A DNA stretch of 64,000 nt from Myxococcus guangdongensis (GCF_024198255.1 NZ_JAJVKW010000013.1:124001-188000), one strand, 5' to 3'; numbered from the stretch's first letter, positions 8,624-17,405 are shown. Notes: generated by a model not told the origin, from the sequence alone. Numbers and translations: made by a program.

Positions 8624-10597
8624 TTGCGTCCACTCGAACAACTTCGCTCGTGCGCGGGCCGCGTCGTCGCGCGGCTGCTCCTCCTGACGGCCCTGCTTCC
8701 GCTCGCGGTGCACGCGGCCCCGCTCTACGTCGGCCCCTCGGGCTCCGACTCGAATGCGGGCACGTCCGCCTCCGCGCCCTTGAAGACGCTCCAGGCGGCC
8801 CTGAACAAGGCGACCGCCGGCACCACCATCCACCTGGCGGCGGGCACGTACCGGGAGAACCCCTCCACGGTGCGCGCGGGCACCGCGTCCGCGCCTATCA
8901 CCCTCAAGGGCCCCGAGACGGGCAAGGCGCGCTCGGGCCGCTACAAGGCGGTGCTGGTCGGCAAGGGCCGCATCTTCAGCATCAACCACGGCCACCACGT
9001 GCTGGAGGGCTTCACCATCGACGGCCAGGAGAAGCTCCTCGGGAAGACCTATCCGACGACGCTGGCCGCCGTGCGTCAGTTCAAGGACGAGAACGCCTCC
9101 CTCGTCAACGACGGCCGGCTCATCTACATCGGCGCGGCGGACGACTCCCGCGACATCAGCGGTGTGGTGATTCGCGACATGTTCCTCAACGGCGCGGGCG
9201 GTGAGTGCATCCGCATGCGCAACAACGCCCGGAACAACGAGGTCGCGAACTCCGTCATCCAGTGGTGCGGCCTGTACGGCAAGGGCGACGACGATGACGG
9301 CTACAAGTATCACAACGGCGAGGGCGTCTACATCGGAACCAGCCCCAAGTCGACCAGCCAGCCGATGTATGCCAATGACGCCAGCGCCTACAACAGCATC
9401 CACGACAACACCGTCCACACGTTCGGCTCCGAGTGCTTCAACGTGAAGGAGAACGCGCACCACAACACGTTCAGCCGGAACGACTGCCGCTACAACGACG
9501 AGCCGCTGGAGTACCTGGGCAGCCTCATCGAGCTGCGCGGCCACGCCAACGTCCTGGAGGACAACACGCTCAGCGGCAGCCGCAGCTACATCCTCAAGCT
9601 CAAGTCGGACTCCGGCGCCTATGACAAGGGCGCCAACGTCGTGCGCGGCAACCGCTTCAGCGCGGCCGTCGGCGCCTTCATCCGCAACGACCACAGCGCG
9701 CCCCAGGGCGCCTTCTGCGGCAACACCTTCGGGTCCTCGCCCGCGGTCCTGCTCGGCAACTCGGTGGGCTCGCCCACGGCGGCGTGCGCGGACACCACCG
9801 CGCCCACGGCGCCCTCCGGCGTGCTCGCGGTGCCGGAGTCCTCCACGGAGGTGGCGGTGAGCTGGAGCGAGAGCACCGACGACGTGGGCGTGACGACGTA
9901 CCTGGTGCATCGGGACGGCACGCGCGTGTGCACCGTGACGTCGGGCCTGTCGTGCGTGGACACCGGGCTCGTCCCGGCGACGACCTATCGCTACATCGTC
10001 AGGGCCCGGGATGCCGCGGGCAACACGTCCTCCCCCAGCGCCACGGTGAGCGTGACGACGCCGCCCGCGCCGGTGACGACGCTGCTGGCCGACGACTTCT
10101 CCACGCACACGGCCTTCCCCGCAGGCGGCTGGACGAATGCCACCCGCAACGGGAGCTGGGGTCTGGTCACGGATGGGACGAAGGCGGCGCGACAGCTGTC
10201 CACCACGTCCGCCACGTACCTCGTCACCGTGGGCGACGCGACCTGGACCGACTACGCGTACTCCGCGAGGGTCAAGCCGGGCTCGACGGCGCGCACGGGT
10301 CTCGTCGCCCGCTACGTGGACAACAACAACTTCTACTTCCTGCTCCTCCACAACGGGAACCTGGTGCTGCACAAGAAGGTGGCCGGGACGACGACGACGC
10401 TCCAGACGGTCCCCTTCCCCGCGAGCACCACCGCCTTCCAGACGCTCACCGTGGTGGTGCGAGGCACGTCCATCCAGGGGCTCGTGGACGGTGTCGCGCA
10501 TCTGCGGGTGACGGACACGGGCCTGGGCGCGGGCAAGGTGGGGCTCTACGCCACGGGCGTGGCCACCTTCGATGACGTGCGGGTGAGCACGCCCTGA
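8624..10597 (+). CDS. Secreted pectate-lyase-like beta-helix protein with FN3 and lectin-like domains
   Basis: 657 residues if started at TTG 8624, which has a GGAG Shine-Dalgarno just upstream and gives a clean signal peptide (RLLLLTALLPLAVHAA). The open frame continues to 8516, but that extension has no signal-like sequence. Residues about 33-415 are a beta-helix of the PelX/DUF1565 kind (YVGPSGSDSNAGTSASAPLKTLQAAL is the hallmark N-terminus of this group). An FN3 module follows at about 425-515. About 525-655 is a concanavalin-like/laminin-G-like beta sandwich (YSARVKPGS, NFYFLLLHNGNLVLHK). Probable role: secreted polysaccharide binding or cleavage. A strong hairpin follows the stop codon. 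Confidence 0.87.
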   Translation: MRPLEQLRSCAGRVVARLLLLTALLPLAVHAAPLYVGPSGSDSNAGTSASAPLKTLQAALNKATAGTTIHLAAGTYRENPSTVRAGTASAPITLKGPETGKARSGRYKAVLVGKGRIFSINHGHHVLEGFTIDGQEKLLGKTYPTTLAAVRQFKDENASLVNDGRLIYIGAADDSRDISGVVIRDMFLNGAGGECIRMRNNARNNEVANSVIQWCGLYGKGDDDDGYKYHNGEGVYIGTSPKSTSQPMYANDASAYNSIHDNTVHTFGSECFNVKENAHHNTFSRNDCRYNDEPLEYLGSLIELRGHANVLEDNTLSGSRSYILKLKSDSGAYDKGANVVRGNRFSAAVGAFIRNDHSAPQGAFCGNTFGSSPAVLLGNSVGSPTAACADTTAPTAPSGVLAVPESSTEVAVSWSESTDDVGVTTYLVHRDGTRVCTVTSGLSCVDTGLVPATTYRYIVRARDAAGNTSSPSATVSVTTPPAPVTTLLADDFSTHTAFPAGGWTNATRNGSWGLVTDGTKAARQLSTTSATYLVTVGDATWTDYAYSARVKPGSTARTGLVARYVDNNNFYFLLLHNGNLVLHKKVAGTTTTLQTVPFPASTTAFQTLTVVVRGTSIQGLVDGVAHLRVTDTGLGAGKVGLYATGVATFDDVRVSTP

Positions 10598-10611
10598 GGT
10601 GAGTTGGAGGG

Positions 10612-10642
10612 CTGGCGCGCTGGAGCACCTCCGGCGCGCCAG
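10612..10642. terminator. Bidirectional hairpin between convergent genes
   Basis: Arms CTGGCGCGC (10612-10620) and GCGCGCCAG (10634-10642) pair perfectly. The loop itself contains GGAG/CTCC, extending the stem across one mismatch. It sits 15 bp after the beta-helix gene stop and 9 bp after the GST gene stop on the other strand. There is no T-run. Confidence 0.65.
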
Positions 10643-10650
10643 TCCCCGTC

Positions 10651-11295
10651 TCAGCGGGCCGCGTCGAACACCGCCCGCTGCGCGGCGAAGGCTCGCTGGT
10701 ACGCGGGCCGGGCCTCGGCCCGGGCGACATAGGCGACGAGGTTCGGATAGGCCTCGAGGATGCCGGTCCCGTGAAGCCTGCGCAGGACGGTCACCATGAG
10801 GATGTCGGCCGCGCTGAAGGTGCCGTCCAGCCAGTCGGAGTCGCCCAGGTGCGCCGAGAGGTCGTCCAGTCGCTTGCGGATGAGCTCATCCAACGCGCGC
10901 AGGCGATGCTCGAACCAGGGCTGGTCGCGCTCGAGAATCGTCACCAGGCTGCGGTCGAAGATGGACGGCTCCACGGTGTTGAGCGCCGCGAACATCCACG
11001 CAATCGCGCGCGCCCGTGCATCCCCATCCTCCGGCAACAGGCCACCGTGGCGCTCCGCGAGGTGGATGAGGATGGCGCCGGACTCGAACAGGACGAGCCC
11101 GCCCTCCTCATAGGTCGGAATCTGACCGAACGGATGCAGCGCCTTGTGCGCGGGCTGCTTCATCGCCTCGAACGACAGCAGGCGGACTTCGTAGGGCTGG
11201 CTCACCTCCTCCAGTGCCCAGCGCACTCGCATGTCTCGCGCCAGTCCCCTGCCGCGGTCCGGCGAGTTCTCGAATGCGGTGATGGTGATGGTCAT
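10651..11295 (-). CDS. Glutathione S-transferase family protein
   Basis: 214 residues from ATG 11295, chosen because the thioredoxin-fold N-terminus begins directly there. The N-domain (about 1-83) carries the GST motif FGQIPTYEEGG, with the cis-Pro of QIP, and ESGAILIHLAE for glutathione contacts. The all-helical C-domain (about 95-205) contains the SAADILMVTVLRR helix typical of the family. Cytoplasmic conjugation of electrophiles or peroxide detoxification is expected from the family; the specific substrate cannot be told. It is followed on the same strand by a 50-bp gap from a tail-anchored protein gene, so the two may form a small operon. Confidence 0.9.
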   Translation of the reverse strand: MTITITAFENSPDRGRGLARDMRVRWALEEVSQPYEVRLLSFEAMKQPAHKALHPFGQIPTYEEGGLVLFESGAILIHLAERHGGLLPEDGDARARAIAWMFAALNTVEPSIFDRSLVTILERDQPWFEHRLRALDELIRKRLDDLSAHLGDSDWLDGTFSAADILMVTVLRRLHGTGILEAYPNLVAYVARAEARPAYQRAFAAQRAVFDAAR

Positions 11296-11345
11296 GTGCG
11301 GCTCCAGGAGTGCTCCATGGACGCTCAATTCGAGCGGGTAACAGG

Positions 11346-11861
11346 CTACGACGACCACCGCACCAGGGCCCAGCAGAGCGCCCCCAGGGCGAGGATGCTC
11401 AGGGCGCCGTAGAGGAGGAACTCCCGCCGCTCCTGGCGAGGGTCATACCGCCCCGCCGTGCGGTGCTGCACGGGCGCGCGGGCCATCTCCTCCGTGTAGA
11501 CCCTCGTGGGGGTGTCCGTCAGCGCCGGGAGCAGGCGGTTGTCGTAGGAGGCGTTGCGGAAGCCTCCGTCGTGCGCATCGAGGAAGACCTCGATGACCGG
11601 GGCTTTCGTCAGCCGCGCCGGATGCGTCCAGAGGATTCCGCTGGGAGGCATGCCGTGGTCGCGCTCGTCACAGACCGGGACCTTGAAGGAGACGGGCGTG
11701 GAGCACAGCGAGGGTGAGCCTCGGAACACCCGGGCGATGCGCCCCGACACCACCGCCTCTCCCGGAATGGAGGGAGGAAGCTCGACGTGGTCCACGGAGA
11801 CCTGCACGTGCAGTTCCGCATCCAGCGCCACACGGGCGTACCGATAGGAAGGAAGCGCCAT
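11346..11861 (-). CDS. Hypothetical tail-anchored membrane protein
   Basis: 171 residues with no family I recognise. The soluble N-terminal about 145 residues are beta-rich (RVALDAELHVQVSVDHVELP, AVVSGRIARVFRG). A single C-terminal hydrophobic helix (FLLYGALSILALGALCWALV, about 147-166) is followed by RWSS. Basic residues before the helix (RQERRE) suggest that the N-terminus is cytoplasmic. The RVFRG and PVCDERDHG region contains two cysteines (in SLCST and VCDE). It lies upstream of the GST gene on the same strand, 50 bp from its start. No function can be inferred. Confidence 0.7.
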   Translation of the reverse strand: MALPSYRYARVALDAELHVQVSVDHVELPPSIPGEAVVSGRIARVFRGSPSLCSTPVSFKVPVCDERDHGMPPSGILWTHPARLTKAPVIEVFLDAHDGGFRNASYDNRLLPALTDTPTRVYTEEMARAPVQHRTAGRYDPRQERREFLLYGALSILALGALCWALVRWSS

Positions 11862-12048
11862 CCCTCCAGTCTAATCCCAAGGACCCGTGGTAGCCCCCGG
11901 AGATTGGACCGAGCAGTTCAGGAGCACAGCCTCCTCCCAAAGATGTAGCCGGGCTCGCGCAAGAAGGTGTCAGGATGCCCAAGCCTACTCGCTCACCCAT
12001 ACCGGCATCACTCAAGCTCATTTCCCATCGAAAGCCCAAGGGCTCCCA

Positions 12049-13389
12049 ATGACTCGACTCCTCCATGAAGAACTCGAGCAGCATTTTGACGCCTTGTTTT
12101 TGAAACGTGCCAGGACGCCCGTTGGGGCCCTGTTCTCCATGGTCCTACGCCACACCAAGGAAGGGACACTCCTAATCGGAGGGAAGGTCAGATTCTCGGA
12201 TGAGCAACTTGAAGCACGGGCCACCATTCAGCATCCCAAGATAACCCTGGTCGAGGAATGGGTACCCGATGGGAAGTCCGCCGTATTGCGCCTCCTTGAG
12301 ATCCTGACGGGGCACGGGAAAGTCGCCTCGTTCCCCATCTCAGACATCAAATCCGACGCACGCATCGAGAGCACAGGCGGATGGCGGAAGGGACAGTCTG
12401 GCTGGCGAGAATGGCACATCGAGTCGCGCCCGGAGCAAACTATCATCAACAACGCTGCGGAACCTCCCCGCGAAGCCATCATCACGGCCGGGGCGCCACC
12501 CTTTCTGAGCGGAGCGCATGCGGTGAGAGAATGGCTCATCAACGACAGGGATGCGTGGAAGGCGGACAGCCCCCCGGCCAATGGGAATCTCCTCACAATC
12601 CTTCCCGATTCGAGAATCCGCATAACCAACGCGACTTGGCGAGACAGCCTGCTCACGCTCGAGCTCGACATCAAGGTTTCCGAGCAGCCCTACGAAGTGC
12701 AAGCATTCTACGCTGGAAGCAAGACCAAGCGCGACGACATCGTCAAAGCAGCGCCCTCTCTCCAATTGGAGATCCCTGCCGAGGTGGAGTCAATCTATCT
12801 ATTTATCATCGACACATTCGGTGAAGTGCTCGTGGAGCACCACCTGCCTCGCTCCGAGGCCAAGCTCACCACATCCGTCGTCAGTATCTCGAATGAGGAA
12901 CGAGTCACAGCAGAGCTGCGCTCAGGAGAGAACGAGTTCGTCGAGTTCAAACCTTTCGTCGAGGCCAAGGACCAGACCAAAGAGGCCGAACTGGTCAAGA
13001 CAGTCGTGGCATTCTCCAACACGCAAGGAGGCCGCCTCTACGTCGGCGTTGACGACAATGGAGTCCCGCAGGGGCTATCGGAGTTGAAGAAGATGACCAA
13101 GCGAACGGAGGACAACGTGGAAATCCATCTAAAGTCCGCGATAGATCGCCTCCATCATCTACTGAGGACAAACATCAAACTCATTCCCCAGTATGACGTA
13201 GAGGTGCACGACAAGGAAGGGCGTCCTGTCATCATCGTCAACGTCAAGAGAGGTGACCACCCTCCTTACGCCACGGCCCAGAACGAGTATTTTGTTCGCC
13301 ATGGCTCTAGCAGCATGCGCCCAGAGCCTGATGAGCTACGGCGCCTTCTGAGCCGAGAGAGCAGCTACGTGGTGTCATGGACTCTTTGA
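12049..13389 (+). CDS. Schlafen/AlbA_2-type ATP-binding domain protein, atypical base composition
   Basis: 446 residues from ATG 12049, preceded by AAGGG; an open frame reaches 11887, but the extension is unlike protein. Residues about 290-435 carry the AlbA_2/Schlafen signature: ENEFVEFKPF (E..E.K), VAFSNTQGGRLYVGVDDNG, and YFVRHGSSSMRP. This domain occurs in transcription regulators and in several anti-phage proteins. Residues 1-285 do not match a family I know; they may hold one or two beta-rich modules. GC content and codon choice are visibly lower than in neighbouring genes, and it stands alone, which suggests horizontal transfer. A double hairpin follows. A defence role is only an inference. 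Confidence 0.82.
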   Translation: MTRLLHEELEQHFDALFLKRARTPVGALFSMVLRHTKEGTLLIGGKVRFSDEQLEARATIQHPKITLVEEWVPDGKSAVLRLLEILTGHGKVASFPISDIKSDARIESTGGWRKGQSGWREWHIESRPEQTIINNAAEPPREAIITAGAPPFLSGAHAVREWLINDRDAWKADSPPANGNLLTILPDSRIRITNATWRDSLLTLELDIKVSEQPYEVQAFYAGSKTKRDDIVKAAPSLQLEIPAEVESIYLFIIDTFGEVLVEHHLPRSEAKLTTSVVSISNEERVTAELRSGENEFVEFKPFVEAKDQTKEAELVKTVVAFSNTQGGRLYVGVDDNGVPQGLSELKKMTKRTEDNVEIHLKSAIDRLHHLLRTNIKLIPQYDVEVHDKEGRPVIIVNVKRGDHPPYATAQNEYFVRHGSSSMRPEPDELRRLLSRESSYVVSWTL

Positions 13390-13402
13390 GGACGCCACTG
13401 CA

Positions 13403-13465
13403 CCGGAGCCCCCGCACGCTCCGGCAGGTTGACCGCTCAGGCGAGGACGCCCCTCCTCGCCTGAG
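13403..13465 (+). terminator. Two tandem hairpins after the Schlafen-like gene
   Basis: First hairpin: CCGGAGC (13403-13409) pairs with GCTCCGG (13418-13424). Second: CTCAGGCGAGGA (13436-13447) pairs perfectly over 12 bp with TCCTCGCCTGAG (13454-13465) across a 6-nt loop. They lie 14-76 bp after the stop at 13389. There is no U-tract; strength is inferred from the stems. The remainder of the gap to 13669 shows no gene I can support. Confidence 0.65.
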
Positions 13466-13669
13466 GATAGACACCTGGCGCCTCGCGGACTCCCGCATCG
13501 CACATCTCACCCGCGCCACGGTCCGACGACTGTCGGCACTCGGGTGACAGGGTGAAATGTCGCAGAGGAGGCGAGAAGGTCTTCACCCGTGTCGAGGCAG
13601 GGCTTCGACCTTTTGGCAATTCAAGGCGGGCAGGAGCGATGATGCGGTCGGCGAGAACCGGAGGTCCTC

Positions 13670-14500
13670 ATGCGTGGTGGCACCCTTCGAAGTTCGCAAG
13701 CGCAGGCACTCGTTCGCCTGCTCAATGAAGCCCACGCATTGCCGCCGACAGTGGAGATGCGCTCCCGGCATCTGCTGCGTGGAATCTGTCGCATCCTGGA
13801 GGCGGAGGCGGGAGCGTGTGTCCTGGAGCGGGATTTCAGACCGGGAGCCCAAGAGGAGTTCGCGGAGCTTGTCCTGGAGGGGTGGGATGGGCGGGCCGTG
13901 GCGGCCCTCGATGCGCTCCGGCGGCTGGGGAGTGGCTGCAATCCCGCCATCCGCTCCTTGAGGGAGCGCGGTGCATCGCATGACGGGGGCATCGTCACGG
14001 CGACCCGCCGGGAGCTGGTGGAAGACCGCACCTGGTATGGCGCGCCCTATATCGACCGCTACCTGCGCCCCACCGGGCTCGATGACTCGCTCTACTCGAG
14101 CCGCTGGTCGGGGACGAAGGGAGCGGCGCGGGGCATCGGAATCTATCGTGCGCGGAGTGCTCGCCCCTTCGATGTCGCGGACCGGGAGCTGCTGCACCTG
14201 TTCCACACCGAGTGTGGCGCCATGTTCGAACCACCCGCCCCCCCGGCGCGAGCCCTCCCCACCCCAGCGCTGTCCCCCCGCGAGCGACAGACCTTGGCGC
14301 TCCTCCTCCAGGGCCTCGGAGACAAGCAGATCGCCGACCGACTCGGCATCAGCCGCTTCACCGTGAATCAATACACGAAGACCCTCTATCGGCACTTCCA
14401 AGTGCAATCACGCGCGTCCCTCATCGCGCGGATGCTCGGCCGGGAGACACAAGAGCCGTGGCTGGCGCTCGTCACGGGGCAAACCCAGAAGTACGACTGA
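13670..14500 (+). CDS. LuxR-family transcriptional regulator
   Basis: 276 residues; the ATG at 13670 has a strong GGAGGT Shine-Dalgarno five bases upstream. The C-terminal helix-turn-helix spans about 200-255 (LSPRERQTLALLLQGLGDKQIADRLGISRFTVNQY), the standard LuxR/GerE pattern. The N-terminal about 190 residues are a sensory region I cannot place; there is no receiver Asp pattern or autoinducer-domain signature. It probably binds DNA as a dimer in the cytoplasm. Its target may be the secreted protease gene 170 bp downstream on the same strand, but nothing shows this directly. Confidence 0.88.
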   Translation: MRGGTLRSSQAQALVRLLNEAHALPPTVEMRSRHLLRGICRILEAEAGACVLERDFRPGAQEEFAELVLEGWDGRAVAALDALRRLGSGCNPAIRSLRERGASHDGGIVTATRRELVEDRTWYGAPYIDRYLRPTGLDDSLYSSRWSGTKGAARGIGIYRARSARPFDVADRELLHLFHTECGAMFEPPAPPARALPTPALSPRERQTLALLLQGLGDKQIADRLGISRFTVNQYTKTLYRHFQVQSRASLIARMLGRETQEPWLALVTGQTQKYD

Positions 14501-14669
14501 GACACCGAGGGAGTTTCAGCCCGAGGGGCCCGGGCAGAAAAGCCTTTGAATCCCGAAAGGGCAGGAATAGAAATATTCACGGCCTCGTCGCGCGAAGCGA
14601 GGTCAAGTCGAACCATCAGCAGGGTCTCGTCTGGGTTTGACTTCAGACTTCGCGCAGAACGGGGTTGTA

Positions 14670-16286
14670 ATGTCGAAGTCGCAGATTGCCTGGTGGTGTG
14701 CGCAGCTCCTGTGTGTTGGCGTTGGTGTCTCCGCATGCACGGGAAGCCCTCCCGAGGAGAGCCCTCGGGCGTCGCGCGAATCGACCTGGGAGCATTTCCT
14801 CTCACAGGTCCATCAGGAACCCGGGAGCGGCGTCTACATCGCCAACGGGGATGAGCCGTTCTCCGATGTGACCCAACTGCGCGCGTTCTATGACGCCCAC
14901 GTCAACACCGCGAACGTCGGGACGCGACAGGACGGGCTGGCCATCATGGTCCGCAATGGAGCGAGGGCTCGCTGGACCGAGGCGGAAAAGCACCACCTCA
15001 GCTACTGCGTGAGCACGGCCTTCGGAACCCGACATGCCACCGTGGTCCAGGCGATGTCGGATGCCGCGAGGGCCTGGGAGGCGGCCGCCGACGTCCGCTT
15101 CGTCCACCTGAGCGAATTCGACAGCAACTGCACCGCGAGTCAGCTCTCCGTCGTGTTCGATGTCCGGCCTGTGTCCGGAGGCGCCTATTTCGCACGCGCC
15201 TTCTTCCCGGGCGATGCGCGCGCGGTGAGCAACGTCTTGATCGATGAATCCTCCGTCGGAAGGACGAGGTCCCCGAGCCTGACTGGAATCCTCCGTCACG
15301 AGCTCGGTCACACCCTGGGGTTCCGCCACGAACACACCCGCCCCGAGGCCGGCACCTGCTTCGAGGACTCCCGATGGGAGGCCCTCACCTCCTACGATGC
15401 GGCCTCCGTGATGCATTATCCGACGTGCAACGGCACGGAGGGCTGGTCATTCACGCTGAGCCCGCTCGACATCGCGGGCGCGCGCGCCGCGTATGAGCTC
15501 CCGAACAGGATTGGCATCCTGCGGCCCTCCGGCCTCGCCTACATCCAGGAGCAGGGGCGGGGGACGACCTGGACCCTGGTGGCTTCGGACGTTCAGGCCC
15601 TCGCATTGGGCAGCGACCGCATCGGAATCATCAAGACCGACGGGAACGTCTATGTGAAGGAGGGAAGCCTCGGCGCCGCCTGGATGTGGCAGACCTCCAA
15701 TACCCAGGCCCTTTCACTCGCGGGTGACCGCATCGGGGTCCTCCACCACGACGGAATCGTCTACGTGAAGGAGGGGCGTCTCGATGCAAACTGGGCACAG
15801 GTCCGTTCGGACGCTCGAGCCATCGCGTTGGCCGGCGACCGCATCGGAGTCCTGGGGAATGATGGGCAGGTCCATGTGAAGCAAGGAGGCCTCGGCGCCG
15901 ACTGGGTGTGGCAGACCTCCAATACCCAGGCCCTTGCGCTGACAGACACCCGCATCGGGGTCGTGCACAACGACGGGAACGTCTTCGTGAAGGAAGGGGA
16001 CCTCGGCACGAACTGGGTGTGGCAGGCCGCCAACACCCAGGCGATCTCACTCTCGGGCAACCGCATCGGGGCCCTCTACACCGATGGAAACGTCCATGTG
16101 AAGGAAGGGGGCCTCGACGCTGCCTGGGTGTGGGAGACCTCCATCACCCGGGTTCTTTCACTCTCTGGCGACCGCATCGGGGCCCTGCACAACAACGGGG
16201 ACGTCTATGTCAAGCAAGGGGGCCTCAGCACCAACTGGACCTTGGTGACCTCGGGAGCAACGGACCTCGTGCTCTCGACGCCGTAG
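14670..16286 (+). CDS. Secreted zinc metalloprotease lipoprotein with seven-repeat C-terminal domain
   Basis: 538 residues from ATG 14670, which gives a lipoprotein signal with lipobox VSAC (Cys23). The metzincin-type zinc site is H210-E-L-G-H214 with the third ligand H220 (HELGHTLGFRHEH), and a Met-turn lies at SVMHY (Met249). The protease domain covers about 85-278. Residues 280-538 are seven tandem units of about 37 residues, each starting RIG and containing the DG-V-V-KEG-L pattern, predicting a beta-propeller or similar binding domain. It is probably surface-exposed or secreted for degrading protein in prey or matrix. It converges on the mta operon with a terminator between. Confidence 0.9.
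   Translation: MSKSQIAWWCAQLLCVGVGVSACTGSPPEESPRASRESTWEHFLSQVHQEPGSGVYIANGDEPFSDVTQLRAFYDAHVNTANVGTRQDGLAIMVRNGARARWTEAEKHHLSYCVSTAFGTRHATVVQAMSDAARAWEAAADVRFVHLSEFDSNCTASQLSVVFDVRPVSGGAYFARAFFPGDARAVSNVLIDESSVGRTRSPSLTGILRHELGHTLGFRHEHTRPEAGTCFEDSRWEALTSYDAASVMHYPTCNGTEGWSFTLSPLDIAGARAAYELPNRIGILRPSGLAYIQEQGRGTTWTLVASDVQALALGSDRIGIIKTDGNVYVKEGSLGAAWMWQTSNTQALSLAGDRIGVLHHDGIVYVKEGRLDANWAQVRSDARAIALAGDRIGVLGNDGQVHVKQGGLGADWVWQTSNTQALALTDTRIGVVHNDGNVFVKEGDLGTNWVWQAANTQAISLSGNRIGALYTDGNVHVKEGGLDAAWVWETSITRVLSLSGDRIGALHNNGDVYVKQGGLSTNWTLVTSGATDLVLSTP
15507..16283 (+). repeat. Seven in-frame tandem repeats of about 111 bp
   Basis: Each unit encodes about 37 residues opening with RIG and ending near AL-L-GD, for example RIGVLHHDGIVYVKEGRLD. 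Unit starts fall near 15507, 15618, 15729, 15840, 15951, 16062 and 16173. Protein-level conservation is high, with a near-identical WVWQTSNTQAL segment in two units, pointing to expansion by duplication. Confidence 0.8.
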
Positions 16287-16294
16287 TCGCCAGG

Positions 16295-16340
16295 AGCCCG
16301 CGAATCCGTGGCGGGCTGCGGGGTCCGTCGTTCCCGCAGC
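16295..16340. terminator. Overlapping hairpins between the protease gene and the end of the mta operon
   Basis: AGCCCGC (16295-16301) pairs with GCGGGCT (16311-16317), and alternatively GCTGCGGG (16315-16322) pairs with CCCGCAGC (16333-16340). The stems share bases, so they are mutually exclusive, one suited to each direction of transcription. Confidence 0.6.
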
Positions 16341-16368
16341 ACCGCCATCCGCCGACTCGCTTCGAGGC

Positions 16369-17391
16369 TCAGCCCACCTTCGCGTGAGCCTCGCGCTCCT
16401 CGCCCACGGTCTCCCCAGCGGCCCGCGTCACGATGCGGTTCTCCTGGGTCCCCAGGTGGATGACCCCGTCCCGGCTGGTAATCGAGGCACGCAGGACGTC
16501 CCCCGCCTTCAGGTAGCCCGCCGTGTTGCCCTGCTTCAGGATGAGCTTCGCGAGCGTCTTGTCGGACAGGAAGACGCTGATGACCTTGCCCACCTGTCTC
16601 GCCAGCTTCGACATGTTCCTCCCCGCCGCCACGCCGCTCGGCGTCCCCGTCAGCACCAGGTCTCCGGGGAACAGGTCCATGACCTCCGACAACTCCGTGA
16701 GAGTCTCCTCCGGCGGGTAGATCATCTCCGAGGTGCTCGCGTCCTGCCTCGGCTCGCCATTGACAGACAGTTCGAGCCGCAGGTCCATCAACCGCGCGCA
16801 GTCCTCCGCGTCGAGCAGATAGACATACGGCCCCACCGGGCAGAAGGTCCGGAAGCTCTTCGCCTTGTGCCACTGCCCCTCCGCGAGCTGGAGGTCCCGG
16901 GCGGAGATGTCATTGCCCATCACAATCCCGGCGACGAAGTCATGCAGCCGCGCCCGCTCCACGCGCACCGGCCCCGAAATCCTCCGGCCGATGACGAGCC
17001 CCAGCTCGATTTCGTAGTCGAGCATCCGGACTCGCTCCGGCTTGACGATGTCCTCCGTGCTCGAGGCCAACGACGAAGAGGCCTTGCGGAAGAACTGGTT
17101 GAAGTCCTTCGCGTCCGGGTCCTGCCCCACTTCCAACATGTGGCTGCGGTAGTTCTGCCCCTGGCAGACCACGTTGCACGGCGACGTCACCGGCGCGAAC
17201 AACTCGAGGCCCGTCAGGGCGATGGCCTCGCCCTCGTTCCCCGCCGCCATCCACCGCGCCTTCGCCGCCCCCTTCTCGAGGAACTCCGCGAGGGACTCGT
17301 ACCGCCCCGGGATGGGAACGACCTGCTCCTGGCGGACCCAGCCCCACCGGACCTCGCCTCCTGCCCTGAACCGCGCGACATGAATTCCCAT
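16369..17391 (-). CDS. Fumarylacetoacetate hydrolase-fold enzyme, last gene of the mta operon
   Basis: 340 residues from ATG 17391, which has AAGGAG nine bases upstream; a TTG at 17409 is an alternative. The FAH catalytic core spans about 70-325, with metal-ligand pattern E127-x-E129 (MLDYEIELGLVIGR), D161 in MGNDISARD, Lys178 in KSFRTFCPVGP, and PGDLVLTGTPSGV. The family uses Mg or Ca to cleave or hydrate keto acids, and many members are annotated as ureidoglycolate lyase. It begins 14 nt after the mtaG stop, so it is very probably co-transcribed. A role in finishing the terminal amide by releasing glyoxylate from an alpha-hydroxyglycyl intermediate is my inference; unrelated hydrolase activity is possible. 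Confidence 0.88.
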   Translation of the reverse strand: MGIHVARFRAGGEVRWGWVRQEQVVPIPGRYESLAEFLEKGAAKARWMAAGNEGEAIALTGLELFAPVTSPCNVVCQGQNYRSHMLEVGQDPDAKDFNQFFRKASSSLASSTEDIVKPERVRMLDYEIELGLVIGRRISGPVRVERARLHDFVAGIVMGNDISARDLQLAEGQWHKAKSFRTFCPVGPYVYLLDAEDCARLMDLRLELSVNGEPRQDASTSEMIYPPEETLTELSEVMDLFPGDLVLTGTPSGVAAGRNMSKLARQVGKVISVFLSDKTLAKLILKQGNTAGYLKAGDVLRASITSRDGVIHLGTQENRIVTRAAGETVGEEREAHAKVG

Positions 17392-17405
17392 GAGCCAAGG
17401 CTCCT

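Noticed and set aside
13437-13619. 60-codon minus-strand frame in the gap after the Schlafen-like gene
   Set aside because: No ribosome site, no signal or motif, and it overlaps the terminator hairpin.
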